The position numbers and the translations under genes are program-made. Shown piece by piece: positions 33,201 to 50,029 of a DNA stretch of 64,000 nt (positions are counted from its first letter, which is position 1; the number at the start of each line of letters is the position of its first letter). Origin of the DNA: Synaphobranchus kaupii (taxonomy: Eukaryota > Chordata > Actinopteri > Anguilliformes > Synaphobranchidae); NCBI GenBank assembly GCA_029718625.1, contig CM056380.1, forward strand, positions 103,793,893 through 103,857,892, given 5' to 3'. A model generated the notes under the pieces. That model made no database searches. It was not told the origin of the DNA and worked only from the letters and a program-made list of their open reading frames with translations.

Positions 33201-33630
33201 AGCGAGTAGGCTATTATTTAACAATAACAAGAGATTATAGGTTGGTGATCGATTACCTATATATTAATTCTGATTTAATGACATGGTTATTAGCAACCCC
33301 CTCTTTGGATAGTTTGTTTGGCCTAATAACTGGCCTAAAAATGTGAATAATCTCAATGTTGCATTTTTAGTAAGGTAATTTATTACATGACACTGGGGAA
33401 GGCATATGAGTTACTTGTTGTAGGCTGTATGGATAGATAAAATAACACAAAGCATCGTATTTGTTTTTGGTGTGTGATGAATGTTTTTACATTTTATTTC
33501 AGGTAGGTAGAGAAAATAAATAGGTGCATATATGGGCTATACACACCCACATACAAATGCAAACATAACACACAGTGTAGGTCCGAATATAATCCCGTAA
33601 ATTCAATTCTCCGCTTCTGGTGCGCTGGGC
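30201..33630. other. No gene recognised
   Basis: Mostly AT-rich. A GC- and CpG-rich patch lies at 30880-30960 (GCGCGCCAGAAGCG) followed by a TATACAGTATTTTTT stretch. An AAT run is at 32357-32377 and a purine-rich block at 32090-32210. Short frames here show no domain. Confidence 0.4.
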
Positions 33631-33890
33631 CTTTAAAAGCCTGCTTTTCCACCTTGGCAGATTGCTTGATAGCGAAACTCGTGTGTGTTTAGTGCGATCA
33701 AGGAATAGGCTAAATGGAGTATGATCAATATTATCCGGACTAACCATTAGCCTATGAGTTCCCGGTAATTCCCGACAGGGCTGTTATTTTACAAAATATA
33801 TGCGGTTAAATTTCGTTAAAAGGACCTGCAACAGCTGAGAATAAGCTATCAATGGCTTCCATCTCACCTTAGAAAACGCCAAATTAGCCT

Positions 33891-35228
33891 GGGCCCCGTT
33901 TCCCAAAAGGATCTTAGATAAAGACCATCTTAGGCTATTTTGTTTTAATATTAGTTTCATTGTTTGGTTTTTGTAATTAGGTTTTTGTCTTTCTCCCTCT
34001 ATTTTTATTATTTGTTTTATGTAATATCAGTAAATATTAATAATTTTAATCATGAAATGCAGACAACACAAACACAAAACACTTGTTACGACCCCGGAAA
34101 TGGACTGGACCCAAATGCACGACTCGAACACAGGAATGCCTAAACTCAATATTTTATTGTTGATCAGGGTAGTCCTGAGCAAGGGGAGAAAGGCAAAAGG
34201 TGGTTAACGTTCCAAGCCGGAACTGGATGAGCAAGACAGACAACAGAGCACGTAGCTCTTAATAAATGATGCTTCGACCAATTCTCCTGAAGCATAGGGA
34301 GAACATAGATGACAGACAGTCCAGGAATGAGGCAGCGGGGGAGTAGTGGCAGCAGGAGAGGCCAGGTAAGGAGATGGAGACGGACAACCAGTTTGGTGGA
34401 GCAGGGGATGAGCGGGAGCGGGAGCAGATGTGCAGGACAGTGGAGCGGAGTCCGGGCAGGACGCAGGCGTTGCAGCATGGCAGCGGCAGTAGCGGCACAG
34501 CAGCAGCAGGGCGGCAGCAGCAACAGCAGAGGCAGAAGCGACAGCACATCAACAGCAACCGCAACACTGGCAGTTGGCGGGCACAGCCGCAGAGTGGAGG
34601 AACAGGAGCCCAGGCTGCATGCACACACGTCAGGTGGAAGGCAGGGAAACCGCAACACAGGCAGGGATAACAAACGACTGCAGGCTGGCAGACTGAAGCA
34701 GACAAAGTTAGTATAGCGAGGCAGGAATATTGAACAGCGGGAAGCGCCGTTCCAGACAGGAGCAGACTTCGTCTTTAACAGACTGGTAAGGCGAATTACA
34801 CCGGTACCGAACAAGACTCAGATTTAACTGACTAGACTGGATACAAGGACTCAAGACAGACCAGAGGTTTTAGACAAAGAGTATTAACGAACTGGCACAG
34901 GACAGAGAACACCGGGTGACTAAATGCAAACATTAATTGGTATCAATTAGGTGCGGCGTGCGAATGTATGCGAGAGTGATTAACAGAGCGGAGAGTGTGG
35001 AATGCATGCGAAACGGGGAAATGGGATAGGCTGAGAGAAGTGAAGTGAAACAGAGTGACACAAAGGGGAAACCACGCCCAACCTGCAGCAAGAGGGAAAC
35101 GGACTATGGAGAGACAAACACGAGACAGGGGGAAAGGGAAAACACGGGAAACAATATGACGGGAGTGAGAACATCACAACACTCTTAAGATGATCTTAAC
35201 TCTAAGATGCTTTTCGCAAATGGGGCCC
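33891..35228. mobile_element. GGGCCCC-ended MITE carrying a solo LTR
   Basis: Ends GGGCCCCGTTTCCCAAAAGG and, reversed, GGGCCCCATTTGCGAAAAGC. Inserted between AATTAGCCT and GCTTGTT of the Harbinger-like copy. About 240 bp without the LTR inside it. Confidence 0.8.
34084..35178 (-). mobile_element. Solo LTR, about 1.1 kb
   Basis: Starts TGTGATGTTCTCACTCCCG on the reverse strand and ends GGTCGTAACA. A 5-bp duplication ACACT is at 34079-34083 and 35179-35183. AATAAAATATTG on the reverse strand near 34155 is a fitting polyA signal. The middle is GC-rich with GCAGCAGCGGC-type repeats; the 216-codon reverse frame inside shows no known domain. Confidence 0.8.
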
Positions 35229-35902
35229 TGCTTGTTCAACGAATTTTGTTTGATTATGCAATGAAAATGTCAAACATCAATTCCATCAGGCTGTTCTCAT
35301 GGATTTCTCGAAGTTATCCTTAATGATGACATTAAATACAATAAAGTTGTCAGGTTGGCAACCCATATGTTCATGCATGTTTCCCCTTGTTTTATAATGT
35401 CCTGTTTATGGAAATGTGACCAACCTGTTTTACTCGTAGTGTAGCTTAATGCTTTAAAACAATTCACTTTCCCAGGAAGACCGTGAAACGTGCGACTTAC
35501 AGCAGGGGAAACAGAGAACATGCAGAGAATGGCATTAAATTTAATTGTGAATGAATTGTAACGTGCTGCAAATTTGTTTTTGTTTCTAATTAGACGCTTA
35601 GTTCTCTTTAAAATCTTTTGTTCAGTTATGGAATAACAGGTGAAATCAGTGGGGTTTTAATAAGCTGAGGGTATGGAAACCTTGTCACTGTAATTAAAAA
35701 AATATGAAGGACGAAGAATAGCTAAGGTTACAATTCAGTTAACATGGTGACATTTATCTCAGTTTTTTAACCATAGGCTATCGAAAAAACCTTATGTATG
35801 CACATCAAATCCGCTGTAGCCTAGGCTATTTGAAAAACAATAAAAGCAATATTCACTGGACAAGGTTTTGAACTTTTTTCAGTCACAAACCATTCTATTT
35901 AC

Positions 35903-36124
35903 ATTACATTACATTACAGGCATTTAGCAGACGCTCTTATCCAGAGCGACTTACACAAGTTTTTAGAATTTTTTTACATATTATCCATTTATACAGCTGG
36001 ATATATACTGAAGCGATGCAGGTTAAGTACCTTGCTCAAGGGTACAACGGCAGTGTCCTCCCTGGGAATCGAACCTGCAATCTTTCGATTACAAGGCCAG
36101 TTCCTTAACCATTATACTACACTG
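35903..36124 (-). mobile_element. tRNA-derived SINE
   Basis: On the reverse strand the head reads TAGTATAATGGTTAAGGAAC (box A-like) and GCAGGTTCGATTCCC (box B). It ends in GTCGCTCTGGATAAGAGCGT, the L2-like tail common in teleosts, and TGTAATG repeats. A 7-bp duplication TATTTAC is at 35896-35902 and 36125-36131, and the uninterrupted site is seen in copy 2. Confidence 0.93.
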
Positions 36125-36873
36125 TATTTACTTACAGGCTGTATTCCTAGATAAACAGCTGTATTGTAATGACATCTGAAGCGCATTTTCAAAACTCAAA
36201 TGTCCGTCTATTGCAGTGCGCAAGTTTTCCATTGAATGACAATTCGCGCATTAGGTGTAAATGACAATTCGCGCATTAGGCTTGATATAGGTGTTATCAG
36301 CTCCTTTTTAATGGATAGCCATTGTCCCGTACCATCGCACATCGCCTGGATGTTGATGGAGTGGGCTGAGAGCAATGTAATGTGGCATCGTTTCCCTTCA
36401 CCGAGGGAAAGGTATGTGGACCTATGGAACCTTTTATTATTATGCATTTTTGATATAGCCTACACAATAATAATATTTCACATTGTGCTCTAGATATTTT
36501 AGTCATGCTTGTGCGCGCCCCTGTGTGTAACAGACAGGAGGGTACGCGCGTTGTGCACACGCCTATGTAGACGCACTTATATGCGCCGTTAAAATAACAT
36601 GTAAACAACTGCGACATGACTTTAGACCAGGTTTGTGGTGGTTCTAGCGCAAGTGCTTTCTGCTGGCTCAAGATAGCAATATGCCAAAAAGAATCCTGGC
36701 CACTCCTCATCTTAAGACCAACACGCCCAGTTCACTTGTAATGGGCGCAAGAATACATGGTAGTTAAAGGACGTAAGCGTTAGGCATTATAATGAACCTA
36801 GCGCCAAGTGTAAGACAGCAAAGACACTTGTGTTTGGGTTAGGGCCGCTTGCGCCGGGTGTAAGATAGGGCCC

Positions 36874-41470
<4,597 letters not shown>

Positions 41471-42566
41471 TTAGGGGTCCAAGCACGTAGTGCTGGAACC
41501 CTATTGTTATTGCTGGTTTTATTATTATTATTCCCACATTTGGTACAATTGCAGCAAAACCACATAATAACTTTTGCTGAAACTTTGCACACATGTAGAC
41601 ACTATGACACGACACATGTACAGTGAATTCCAACCCAATTGACCTGATGGTGGCCCTATAGAAACAAAGTGAAATTTTATAAACTTTTTCGGCTATAACT
41701 TTTGAACCGTTTAGCCTATCTTCAAAATTATTTTTGCGTCAAATTCGTTGGTTCGTGGCAAATAACTTTGCCATTAGGATCAATGAGGTCCACCATATTG
41801 GATCTTTTGCATATTTGCATTTTGTGAAAAACCTATAAATTCGAACTCCTCCAAGACCATTTGACATATCAACATGCAACTCAAAGCCATTTGTTCAGGG
41901 GACAATTCTCTAAAGAATCACAAAGAGATTTTCCTGATTTTCCAAATATCCTGATTGCAGTAAGCCAATAAAAACTGTTGTGGGCGTGGCTAGTCACGAA
42001 AACGCTAATAACTCTTCAATTCGTCAATGGATATTAATAAAATTTGGTTTCTGTACTTGCACTGACGTTCTGAGCCAAACGCTAAAGTATTGGCTCAATA
42101 GAATCAAATGGTGCCGCTATAGAGCATAATCAATTTTTTTAAATGCATAAATTCATAAAAAATCACCATTATTTTTTAGACATTTAAAACTTGCTGTAGT
42201 GATCAATTTCCTCATCTGGAACATATGTATGTCCCACATATGTCACTGCCATCTTGGATTGGCCACCATTTTGGAAATGCTATTACCATTTCCCTTCATG
42301 AAACATCACTGTTGTGTTTTAAACATTGAAAATTATGTGTCGTCATCAATCAATGGGCAGCCACCGGTTATCTGTTATGGCTTAGTGGTACGAGCAATGG
42401 CTTGGTATGTGGGGACCCGGGTTCAATCCCCACCATAGGTTACTTTTCTTTTCGATGAAAACAATGCACAGTTTGTTATGCTTTTCACACTTAATAATGT
42501 TCTTTTCACATTATTGCAAAGGTGAAGAAACTTTACTATATTAACTATTCACTGTTTCACTAGTAC
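41471..42566 (+). repeat. Teleost interspersed repeat with tRNA-like segment
   Basis: Opens GGGTCCAAGCACGTAGTGCT then GGAACCCTATTG, a common fish repeat. At 42375-42434 it has a tRNA-like stretch with box A-like TGGCTTAGTGGTA and box B GGTTCAATCCC. Parts are repeated at 47925-48440. The piggyBac element is inserted in its TTAA. Confidence 0.65.
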
Positions 42567-43082
42567 TTAACCCTTTAAAGCCGGACCGTTCTAATTTCAG
42601 CACAATTGTGCTGATGGTTTGACGTATAATAGCTCTGCCGTCCAATCACTGATTTTCTTTTTGAAAAATGCTAGTTACAGATGACAAAATAAGCTACAAT
42701 TGCATATAATTGGTTCATGAGCTTAGTGGGCGGGGATTTATTTGTAGACCGCTAGATAAAACCGCACGTCAAGCGCGTAAGTCTCCATTTGTCTCACCGC
42801 GGACGGAGCTACCACCTCGGACAGAAGACCATCGTTTGAAGACTTGACGGCGACTGAAGGAAACCCAGTAAACTCCCTGAGGTAAAAAGCATTTAAGATA
42901 ATAATTAACCATGGATATTACTTCAGAAACGATTTTATTTTGAATAAAATCCTGTTTTTGTACCGCAGACTTTCTCAGATTTTCTCAGATTGTCACTTGA
43001 AATTCGCTAACGTTCGTGTAGCTAAAGCTCTAGCTTCAAATGAGATGCCACTGTGTTATTCTTTCCTCAGCTGGTTTCGAAA

Positions 43083-43797
43083 TGAAATTGTGAAAAAGTC
43101 TGTCATACAATTAACATAAGTGAAGTGATAGATGTGAATATTTTCCGTATTTAGTGTCGACTTTGATAACTAAATAATAACTAAAGCTAAAAACAGTGAC
43201 GGTAACGTTAGTCTTAGCTCTCAGTGCCTCAGCGCGAACAGCTGTTGTGAGGCGTTTTATTTTCTGAGGAGATTTGTTTTCTAGCTTGTTGTAGCTCCGC
43301 TGTTTGTCTTGCTATCTTTGTGAATTTTTGAAAAAGTCTGTCGTACAATTAACATAATTGAAGTGTTAGATGTGAATATTTTCCGTATTTACTGTCGACT
43401 TTGATAACTAAATAATAACTAAAGCTAAAAACAGTGACGGTAACGTTAGTCTTAGCTCTCAGTGCCTCAGCGCGAACAGCTGTTGTGAGGCGTTTTATTT
43501 TCTGAGGAGATTTGTTTTCTAGCTTGTTGTAGCTCCGCTGTTTTGTCTTGCTATCTTTGTGAATTTTTGAAATTGTGAAAAAGTCTGTCATACAATTAAC
43601 ATAAGTGAAGTGATAGATGTGAATATTTACCGTATTTAGTGTCGACTTTGATAACTAAATAATAACTAAAGCTAAAAACAGTGACGGTAACGTTAGTCTT
43701 AGCTCAGCTGTTGTGAGGCGTTTTATTTTCTGAGGAGTTTTATTTTCTAGCTTGTAGCTCCGCTGTTTGTCTTGCTATCTTCGTGAATAATTGAGCC
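43083..43797 (+). repeat. Three tandem 240-bp units in the piggyBac 5' region
   Basis: AAAAAGTCTGTC recurs at 43093, 43331 and 43578. The units are nearly identical, and the third has a short deletion around TTAGCTC. They lie between the left end and the transposase and may hold the promoter or transposase-binding sites. Confidence 0.92.
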
Positions 43798-44118
43798 AAT
43801 GTCACTGATGACTTAACATTAGGTCTGTTTGTTACATTATGCGTTTATTACATTACAAAAAATTGTTAGCATTGTGTTCAGGCGCTTTTAGATTGTGGAC
43901 ACATGCATAAAGTGTTTGCATCTATTCTGGACACGCATAAAGTGTTGCAAGGTGCTGTAAGGTAATGTCATTTGTGATAGTATACAGTCCATTAGTGACT
44001 CAGAAATGGTTTTATATGATATAAAATGTGTGTGTGTATATGTATATATATATATAATGTATACTTATATGTTATGGATGAATGAAAAGGCAACTGATTA
44101 TATATTTGTTTCGCAGCG

Positions 44119-46147
44119 ATGGATGTCGATGCAGATGATTACAGCTGCCTGCTTCAGTCCCTGAAGAGGAGGAGGGCACTAACATCAGATGAGCTGAGGG
44201 TCATCGCAGAGCATGACATGGATGACCATCAGGGCATGCACTGTGTGGAGGAGGATGCACTGGATGCAGAGCTGCTGCAGGCGCAAGTGCAGACTGAGGA
44301 GTTGGAGGAGGAGGAGGAGGATGACGAGATGGACTGTGATCTTGAGCCGAGACGAGCATCAGAAGGGTATGTATGTATGTATGTGTGTAGACTGTGTTTA
44401 TTGATAATGTATTGATAATGCTTAGCTTCCTCATATGGCTAATATTCACATTACTAACTTAGTTCCTCCCATGATTATTTTGGGAATGGTTAGCCATTCT
44501 CGCACAGGTCCTAAGTCAGCTAGAAAGCGTAAATGCTTCTCTGACTCTGTCTCGTACCCTTCCTATGCTGACGTGGATGCACAGGCACCAGAACCTCTCC
44601 TGTTTACACCCAGCCGTCCACTTGGTTTAGATTTAGGGAGCGTGCGCAGGGCCGTGCGGTTGACGACGAGTGTGATGCTGCGTGAAATAGACTTTTTCAT
44701 GCTGTTCTTCACCCAGGCTATTGTTGCGGATATTTGCGGCTTTACAAACCGGCAGGGGTGGGAGCTAGTTTTAAATCGCGCGTCGTATGCCGGCGTTGAA
44801 GGAGTGTGGAATGAGGTGACCCCAGATGAGTTCTACCGATTCATGGGGTTACTCATTTACATGGGATTCCACGTTCTCCCTGACATGCACCGATATTGGG
44901 GAACTAAGTCCCTTCAGGGTTCATGGGCGAGATCTTTTATGTCGCGTGACCGTTTTAAGGCTCTGTTAGCAGCTCTGCATGTTGTAGATCCTGCCACAGA
45001 GGATAACCAGGATCGTCTTAAGAAACTTCGCTACCTCATGGACCACCTCAAACAAAAGTGCCAAGAGCTGTTTCAACCAAACCAGAATCTGGCAATAGAC
45101 GAGCGTATGGTGAAGTCTAAAGGTCGGTCAGGGCTAAAACAGTTTATGAAGGGCAAGCCTACTCGTTGGGGTTTCAAGTTGTGGGTGATAGCAACATCAG
45201 ATTCAGGCTACACCTTGGACTTCAATGTTTATACAGGTAGTCGTGACGGTCGGGTTACTGATTTGGCCACAAAAGTTGTAGAGGCTTTAATACAGCCATA
45301 CAAAGATCAGGGTTACAATCTTTGGATGGACAACTTCTACACATCCCCAGCACTTATGGTTACATTGCGACAAATTGGGATTAATGCTTGTGGGACATGT
45401 AGAATTAACCGGAAGAAATTCCCTGAAGAATTCAAAGATGTAAAAACATGGGAACGAAAGACAGACCGTGGGGACATGAGGTGGTGTAGGGTAGAGGATG
45501 GCATCCTTGTCATCCAGTGGAAGGACACGCGTGCAGTTACATGCCTCTCCAATTTCCACAATGCGAATGACTCGACCAATGTGACTAGGCTTGTGAAAAA
45601 AGATGCCACCTGGAGCAGCCTAGTGGTCCGCCAGCCTGCTGTAATCAGCGATTACAATAAACACATGGGGGGTGTTGATAGGTCAGACCAAATGATCAGC
45701 AGCTACAATGTCCTACAAAAAACGCAGAAGTGGTGGAAGACCCTTTTTTTCCACTTCATTGACATTGCTGTCGTCAATAGCTTCTTGTTGTTTCAGGAGT
45801 GGCAACACAGTCAGGCAGGGGATAAGCATAGATTAGCTGACTATAGCCACATAACATTCAGGGAGAACCTGTCTCGTCAGCTAGCAGGCCTGGACATTCA
45901 CGCGAGTTCCCCATCCCACTCACTTAAGCCTGTGGCCTCGTCATTTCACGTCACCCATACCCCTGAACTGCAGAAGTCAGCTAATAACTGTTGGCTCTGC
46001 TACAGAAAAAGCAGAATTCAACGTAAGACTAAATTTGCTTGCATGGCTCCTGAATGCAATGGTAAAAGGTTTTGCATCGTTCAAAGCAGGAATTGTTTCA
46101 GAGCCTGGCACTCGGCTGAGTGTGACCAGTTTCGCGCAGAGGCCTAG
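44119..46147 (+). CDS. piggyBac transposase, two exons
   Basis: Cut-and-paste transposase of the DDE_Tnp_1_7 family, TTAA-specific. Exon 1 starts MDVDADDYSCLLQSLKRRRA and is acidic (ELEEEEEDDEMDC); it ends about 44366-44374 in GTATGT repeats. Exon 2 starts at about 44463 or 44508; with the acceptor CGCACAG/G the phase fits a donor at 44375. Counting from the open frame at 44435, the catalytic aspartates are D222 (AIDERMVKSKGR), D299 (LWMDNFYTS) and D415 (GGVDRSDQM). A C-terminal cysteine/histidine cluster (CWLCYR, CMAPEC, CIVQSRNCFRAWH) matches the piggyBac cross-brace zinc domain. AATAAA is at 46450. No stop or frameshift was seen; only the exact splice is unsure. Confidence 0.92.
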
Positions 46148-46159
46148 GTCCTGAGCTAA

Positions 46160-46300
46160 CGTGAGAGGTTGTGCAGTCCATTGTTGCCCTCCCTACTCCC
46201 CTCTCCCTCCTCCCCTCTCCCTCCTCCCCTCTCCCTCCTCCCCTCTCCCTCTCTCCCTCTCTCCCTCTCTCCCTCTCTCTCTCTCTCTCTATCTCTCTCC
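46160..46300 (+). repeat. CCCTCTCCCTCCT pyrimidine run
   Basis: Low-complexity CT-rich tract just after the piggyBac stop codon, followed by TATTCTCTCCACAGGT repeats (46290-46400). Confidence 0.9.
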
Positions 46301-46689
46301 ACAGGTATTACAATTATTGTTATCTTATTGGTTATATTCTCTCCACAGGTGTTAGACTTGTTGTTTGTTATATTCTCTCCACAGGTATTAGACTTGCTGA
46401 CTCTTCTTATCTGCTGTATCTGTACTAAAACGTTCCTGATTTTACTGTAAATAAATTCAATGCATTAATTATACGTGTAACTGATATTTGCCATGGTTTG
46501 TATGTTGTTTTTAAGTTTTGCAATGTTATCATTCACTTAGTTCATCCATTTGTTGTACGTCAGTTAACATTTTTTTAAATAAAGTGTGTGTTCCATTGAA
46601 CACATGAATTGTATTTCAGTGTGTGTCTTTTAATTTTGCATTATATCAATTGATTCTCAACAGTAGCTCATGAGGAGAAGAGATAAGTG

Positions 46690-47900
46690 GTAATGTAAAA
46701 TGTCAATGAACATAACATTCTAATGCATTTTCTTCGCCTTTTCCTGTCCATCACAGAAGTGGTTATACCTTTTGAGCAGTAAATGATAAATATTATTTAT
46801 ACTCTGTATTACTCACAAAATAGTGAAGATACCATACAGTTTAAGTTTCCCTCTATCTTGAACATGAAATTATCAAAAACCTAGGTTGCTCATGAAGAAT
46901 AGCCATTTGGAACATTTTTAAAATTTATTTAGTGAATGTTTTTGATGATTGATGATAAAGGGTTAAAGAAAGCATATTATTTTTATATATTTTGAAAGCC
47001 CCAGTTATCCTGTTTAAAATGGTATATTAAGGTTAGGGTTGTGATGTAATATGATCAAACCACAAACATTTTTGCATATGCACGTCATATTGTCAATGAA
47101 CCAACATTCTAAAGCGTTTTTTAGCCTTTTCCTCACCCATCACTGAAGTGGTTATAACTTTTGAACGGTAGATGATAGCACTATTCTGATTTCTATTATA
47201 TATCAGTCACAAAATGGTGAAGATACCATACAGTTTAAGTTTCCCTCTATCTTGAACATGAAATTATCAAAAACCTAGGTTGCTCATGAAGAATAGCCAT
47301 TTGGAACATTTTTAAAATTTATTTAGTGAATGTTTTTGATAATTGATGATAAAGGGTTAAAGAAAGCATATTATTTTTATATATTTTGAAAGCCCCAGTT
47401 ATCCTGTTTAAAATGGTATATTAAGGTTAGGGGTTGTGATGTAATATGATCAAACCACAAACATTTTTGCATATGCACGTCATATTGTCAATGAACCAAC
47501 ATTCTAAAGCGTTTTTTAGCCTTTTCCTCACCCATCACTGAAGTGGTTATAACTTTTGGACGGTAGATGATAGCACTATTCTGATTTCTATTATATATCA
47601 GTCACAAAATGGTGAAGATACCATATACTCTAAGTTTTCCTCTATCTTGAACATAAAATGGGTAAAAATGTAGGTTTCTCATAAAAAATAGCCATTTAGA
47701 ACGTTTTTTAAATTTAGTTAGTGAATGTCTTTCCATAGTTGATGATATTACGTTCAAGTAATGCTAATGTTTTTTATATCAATTGAAAGCCCCAGTTATC
47801 CTGTTTGCAATGGTATATAAATTTTAGGTATGTGATGTAATATGAACACACCACAAACATTTTTGCAACGCATGTCAAGAAATGGAATTTTCACCCAATA
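46690..47900 (+). repeat. Three tandem units of about 390 bp in the piggyBac 3' region
   Basis: The motif TCACTGAAGTGGTTATAACT (first copy slightly changed) recurs at 46751, 47140 and 47535. Units are close copies, with the last the most diverged. No frame. Confidence 0.92.
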
Positions 47901-47924
47901 TTCTCTCAGGCAGGAAAGGGTTAA

Positions 47925-48440
47925 ATGAGTGAAACAAATACATTTCAATAAAGTTATTATTTTTCCTGCCAAATTCTTCATCAAAAATGCTCCATACCCT
48001 CCAATAATTCTCCCCATACCAAACAACATCTGCGATGGCTTTGTAGTTAGTGTGATTGCCTTCGCTGTGGGAGGCCAGGGTTCAAATCCCACGAGTACCA
48101 AAGGTTGTGTTTCTTTTCGACGACATGCGCTTTCTCATGCTTTTCACATCTACCAATCTTATTTTCACATTAATGGGGGAGGAAAAACTAAAACACATTT
48201 TTTGAGTTAATATCTAGGCATTGCCTCAGATTGAAGGTCCCTTTCATGAATGTCTTCTCAAATTCAGTTTACATTCAGTTTATGATTTGAAGCATATTGA
48301 TGAAATCTGGTTGCTATACTAGCACTCACATCAAGAGCCAAACTGTAAAGTATTGGCCAAATTGAATCAAATAGTGGCACTATAGAGCACAATAAGTATT
48401 TTTTTAATTTATAAATTCAAATATTGGTAACACTTTGGAC
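47925..48440 (+). repeat. Second copy of the tRNA-like repeat
   Basis: At 48030-48094 a tRNA-like stretch has box B GGTTCAAATCC. Text near 48290-48400 (GAGCCAAACTGTAAAGTATT) repeats 42075-42130 with changes. Confidence 0.6.
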
Positions 48441-48649
48441 AATGCCATGGTGCTGAAAGATTTATATGTTTTATATGGCATATGGATGCCGGTAGCCTGT
48501 AAGCCAATAATTAGGGTCGCACATTTGATAATAGCCTACTAGAATGCCCCTTGGTTTTTTAGACGGGATTTCCCGGGAAACCCGGGAGCGAGGTGTAATA
48601 ATCTCGGGTTTAAAAATAGCAAATTTTCTGGAAAATATTAAACACAAGG

Positions 48650-49336
48650 TAGTATGGGGACGGAAAGTATTCGGGCAGTGACACATTTTTTGTTGTTTTG
48701 GCTCTGTACTCCTGAAGATTGGATTTGAAATGGTACAGTGACTATGAGGCTAAAGTGCAAACTTTCAGCTTTAATTTGAGGGATTTAAACATCCATATCT
48801 ACTGCATATCTGGCAGCAGAGTGATTGTTTGAGGCTTGTTTGATACCTCAGACCCTTGATGACTTACAGCCATTTTACCAACCATGTATTCCCTACTGTT
48901 CCAGCATAATTTATAGCTAAATCTAGTCCCATCCCCCAATTCCCACAGAGATCCATTCAAATGCAGAGACGTTATAGTATCGCTTGTAAGAGTACCAGAA
49001 AATAAAATATCAAGAGTCTTTTGATGTTGTTGGGTCACAGACATCAGGAAGTCGTGGCATACAAAGGATATGCAACCAAATATTAAATATAATGACTTTA
49101 AGTTTTTGTTAATTTGTCCAATTACTTTTCGTCCCCTAAAATGGAGAGGACTATGTATAAAAAGGGCTACAATTGCTACACGGTTCACCCCGATATGTAT
49201 GTAAAAACCCTGAAATTAAAGCTGAAAGTCTGCACTTCAACGTCATCATCACTGTTCCATTTCAAATCCAATGTTCTGGAATATAGAGCCAAAACAACAA
49301 AAATTGTCACTGCCCTCAAATGTTTGGTCCCCACTG
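48650..49336 (+). mobile_element. Non-autonomous Tc1/mariner-like element
   Basis: The right end is TTTGGTCCCCACTG before TA at 49337. The left end, GGGGACGGAAAGTATTCGGG, is its degraded complement. Both arms contain the GGCAGTGACA and TTTTGGCTCTGTACTCC type text. No transposase. The same family is interrupted at 8465-10445. Confidence 0.75.
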
Positions 49337-49760
49337 TATACAGTGGGGTCTGTTGTTAGTTCCCCAACTCCTGTCCTTCCTCCTGAGCCACAGGCAAAAT
49401 CTACATGGTATGTTGAAAGCAGCTCTGGTGGCTTGATAACAGTCTGGAATGCATTGCTTAGGATATTTAGATCCACTCAACCCCAGTGAGAAATACACAT
49501 ACAAAACAATAGAGACAACGAGTGATCATGTTCATCCTAAAGTGCATCTTACTTGAGTGGTCTCCTTCAGGTTGACAATGCCCCCCATACTACTAGCTTT
49601 AGTGGTACTGATTTAATTTGTTTAATATGCATCTAAACAATGTAAACCATGTGCTCTGGCCATCTCAGTCCCTAGATCTGAACACCTATGGGAAGTGCTA
49701 ATGTGTGCCTGAAATGATGCCCCCAAAGAAAACACATTTCTTTTGGAAGAATGGTGTTAA
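49337..49760 (+). repeat. Degenerate Tc1-like remnant
   Basis: Starts TACAGTGGGGTC directly at the previous element's TA. Contains TTGACAATGCCCCCCATAC, resembling the middle of a Tc1 transposase gene. No usable frame. Confidence 0.35.
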
Positions 49761-50029
49761 ATCTATTCACTAATGTATCAGACACTTCTATAATCTGTGG
49801 TAAAATGCGGTTTCGTATTACTGGGGGAATCTTCTAGATATCTGAATTGGATTTCAGTGGGTTGAGATCTGGAGACGACCATAACATATGGCTTACTTTA
49901 CATCTTTATATTATGCTCATCATCATTCAGTGAACTCCTGGATGACACATCACAGAGACTCCCAAAGGCACAAAAATCACATAATAAAGATTACTTTAAG
50001 ATTACTTAAATTGGGGTGTATTTTTTTTA

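Larger units (their letters stand above)
33631..36873 (-). mobile_element. Harbinger-like non-autonomous transposon, copy 3, with nested insertions
   Basis: Reverse copy of the 8607/21965 family; its 5' end is GGGCCCTATCTTACACCCGG read from 36873. The 3' part stops near 33631. It holds a GGGCCCC-ended MITE (33891-35228) and a SINE (35903-36124); both sites are empty in the other copies. Confidence 0.85.
42571..47920 (+). mobile_element. Complete piggyBac-family transposon
   Basis: Length 5,350 bp, flanked by TTAA at 42567-42570 and 47921-47924. Starts CCCTTTAAAGCCGG; the reversed 3' end is CCCTTTCCTGCC. It encodes a transposase with all three catalytic aspartates. Both subterminal regions are large tandem repeats (240-bp units on the left, about 390-bp units on the right). 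Confidence 0.93.

Noticed and set aside
34164..34814. 216-codon reverse frame
   Set aside because: Lies inside a solo LTR, has biased GC-rich repeats and no recognisable domain.
36064..36124. tRNA gene on the reverse strand
   Set aside because: It is the head of a SINE with target duplications, and the anticodon and acceptor arms do not pair properly.
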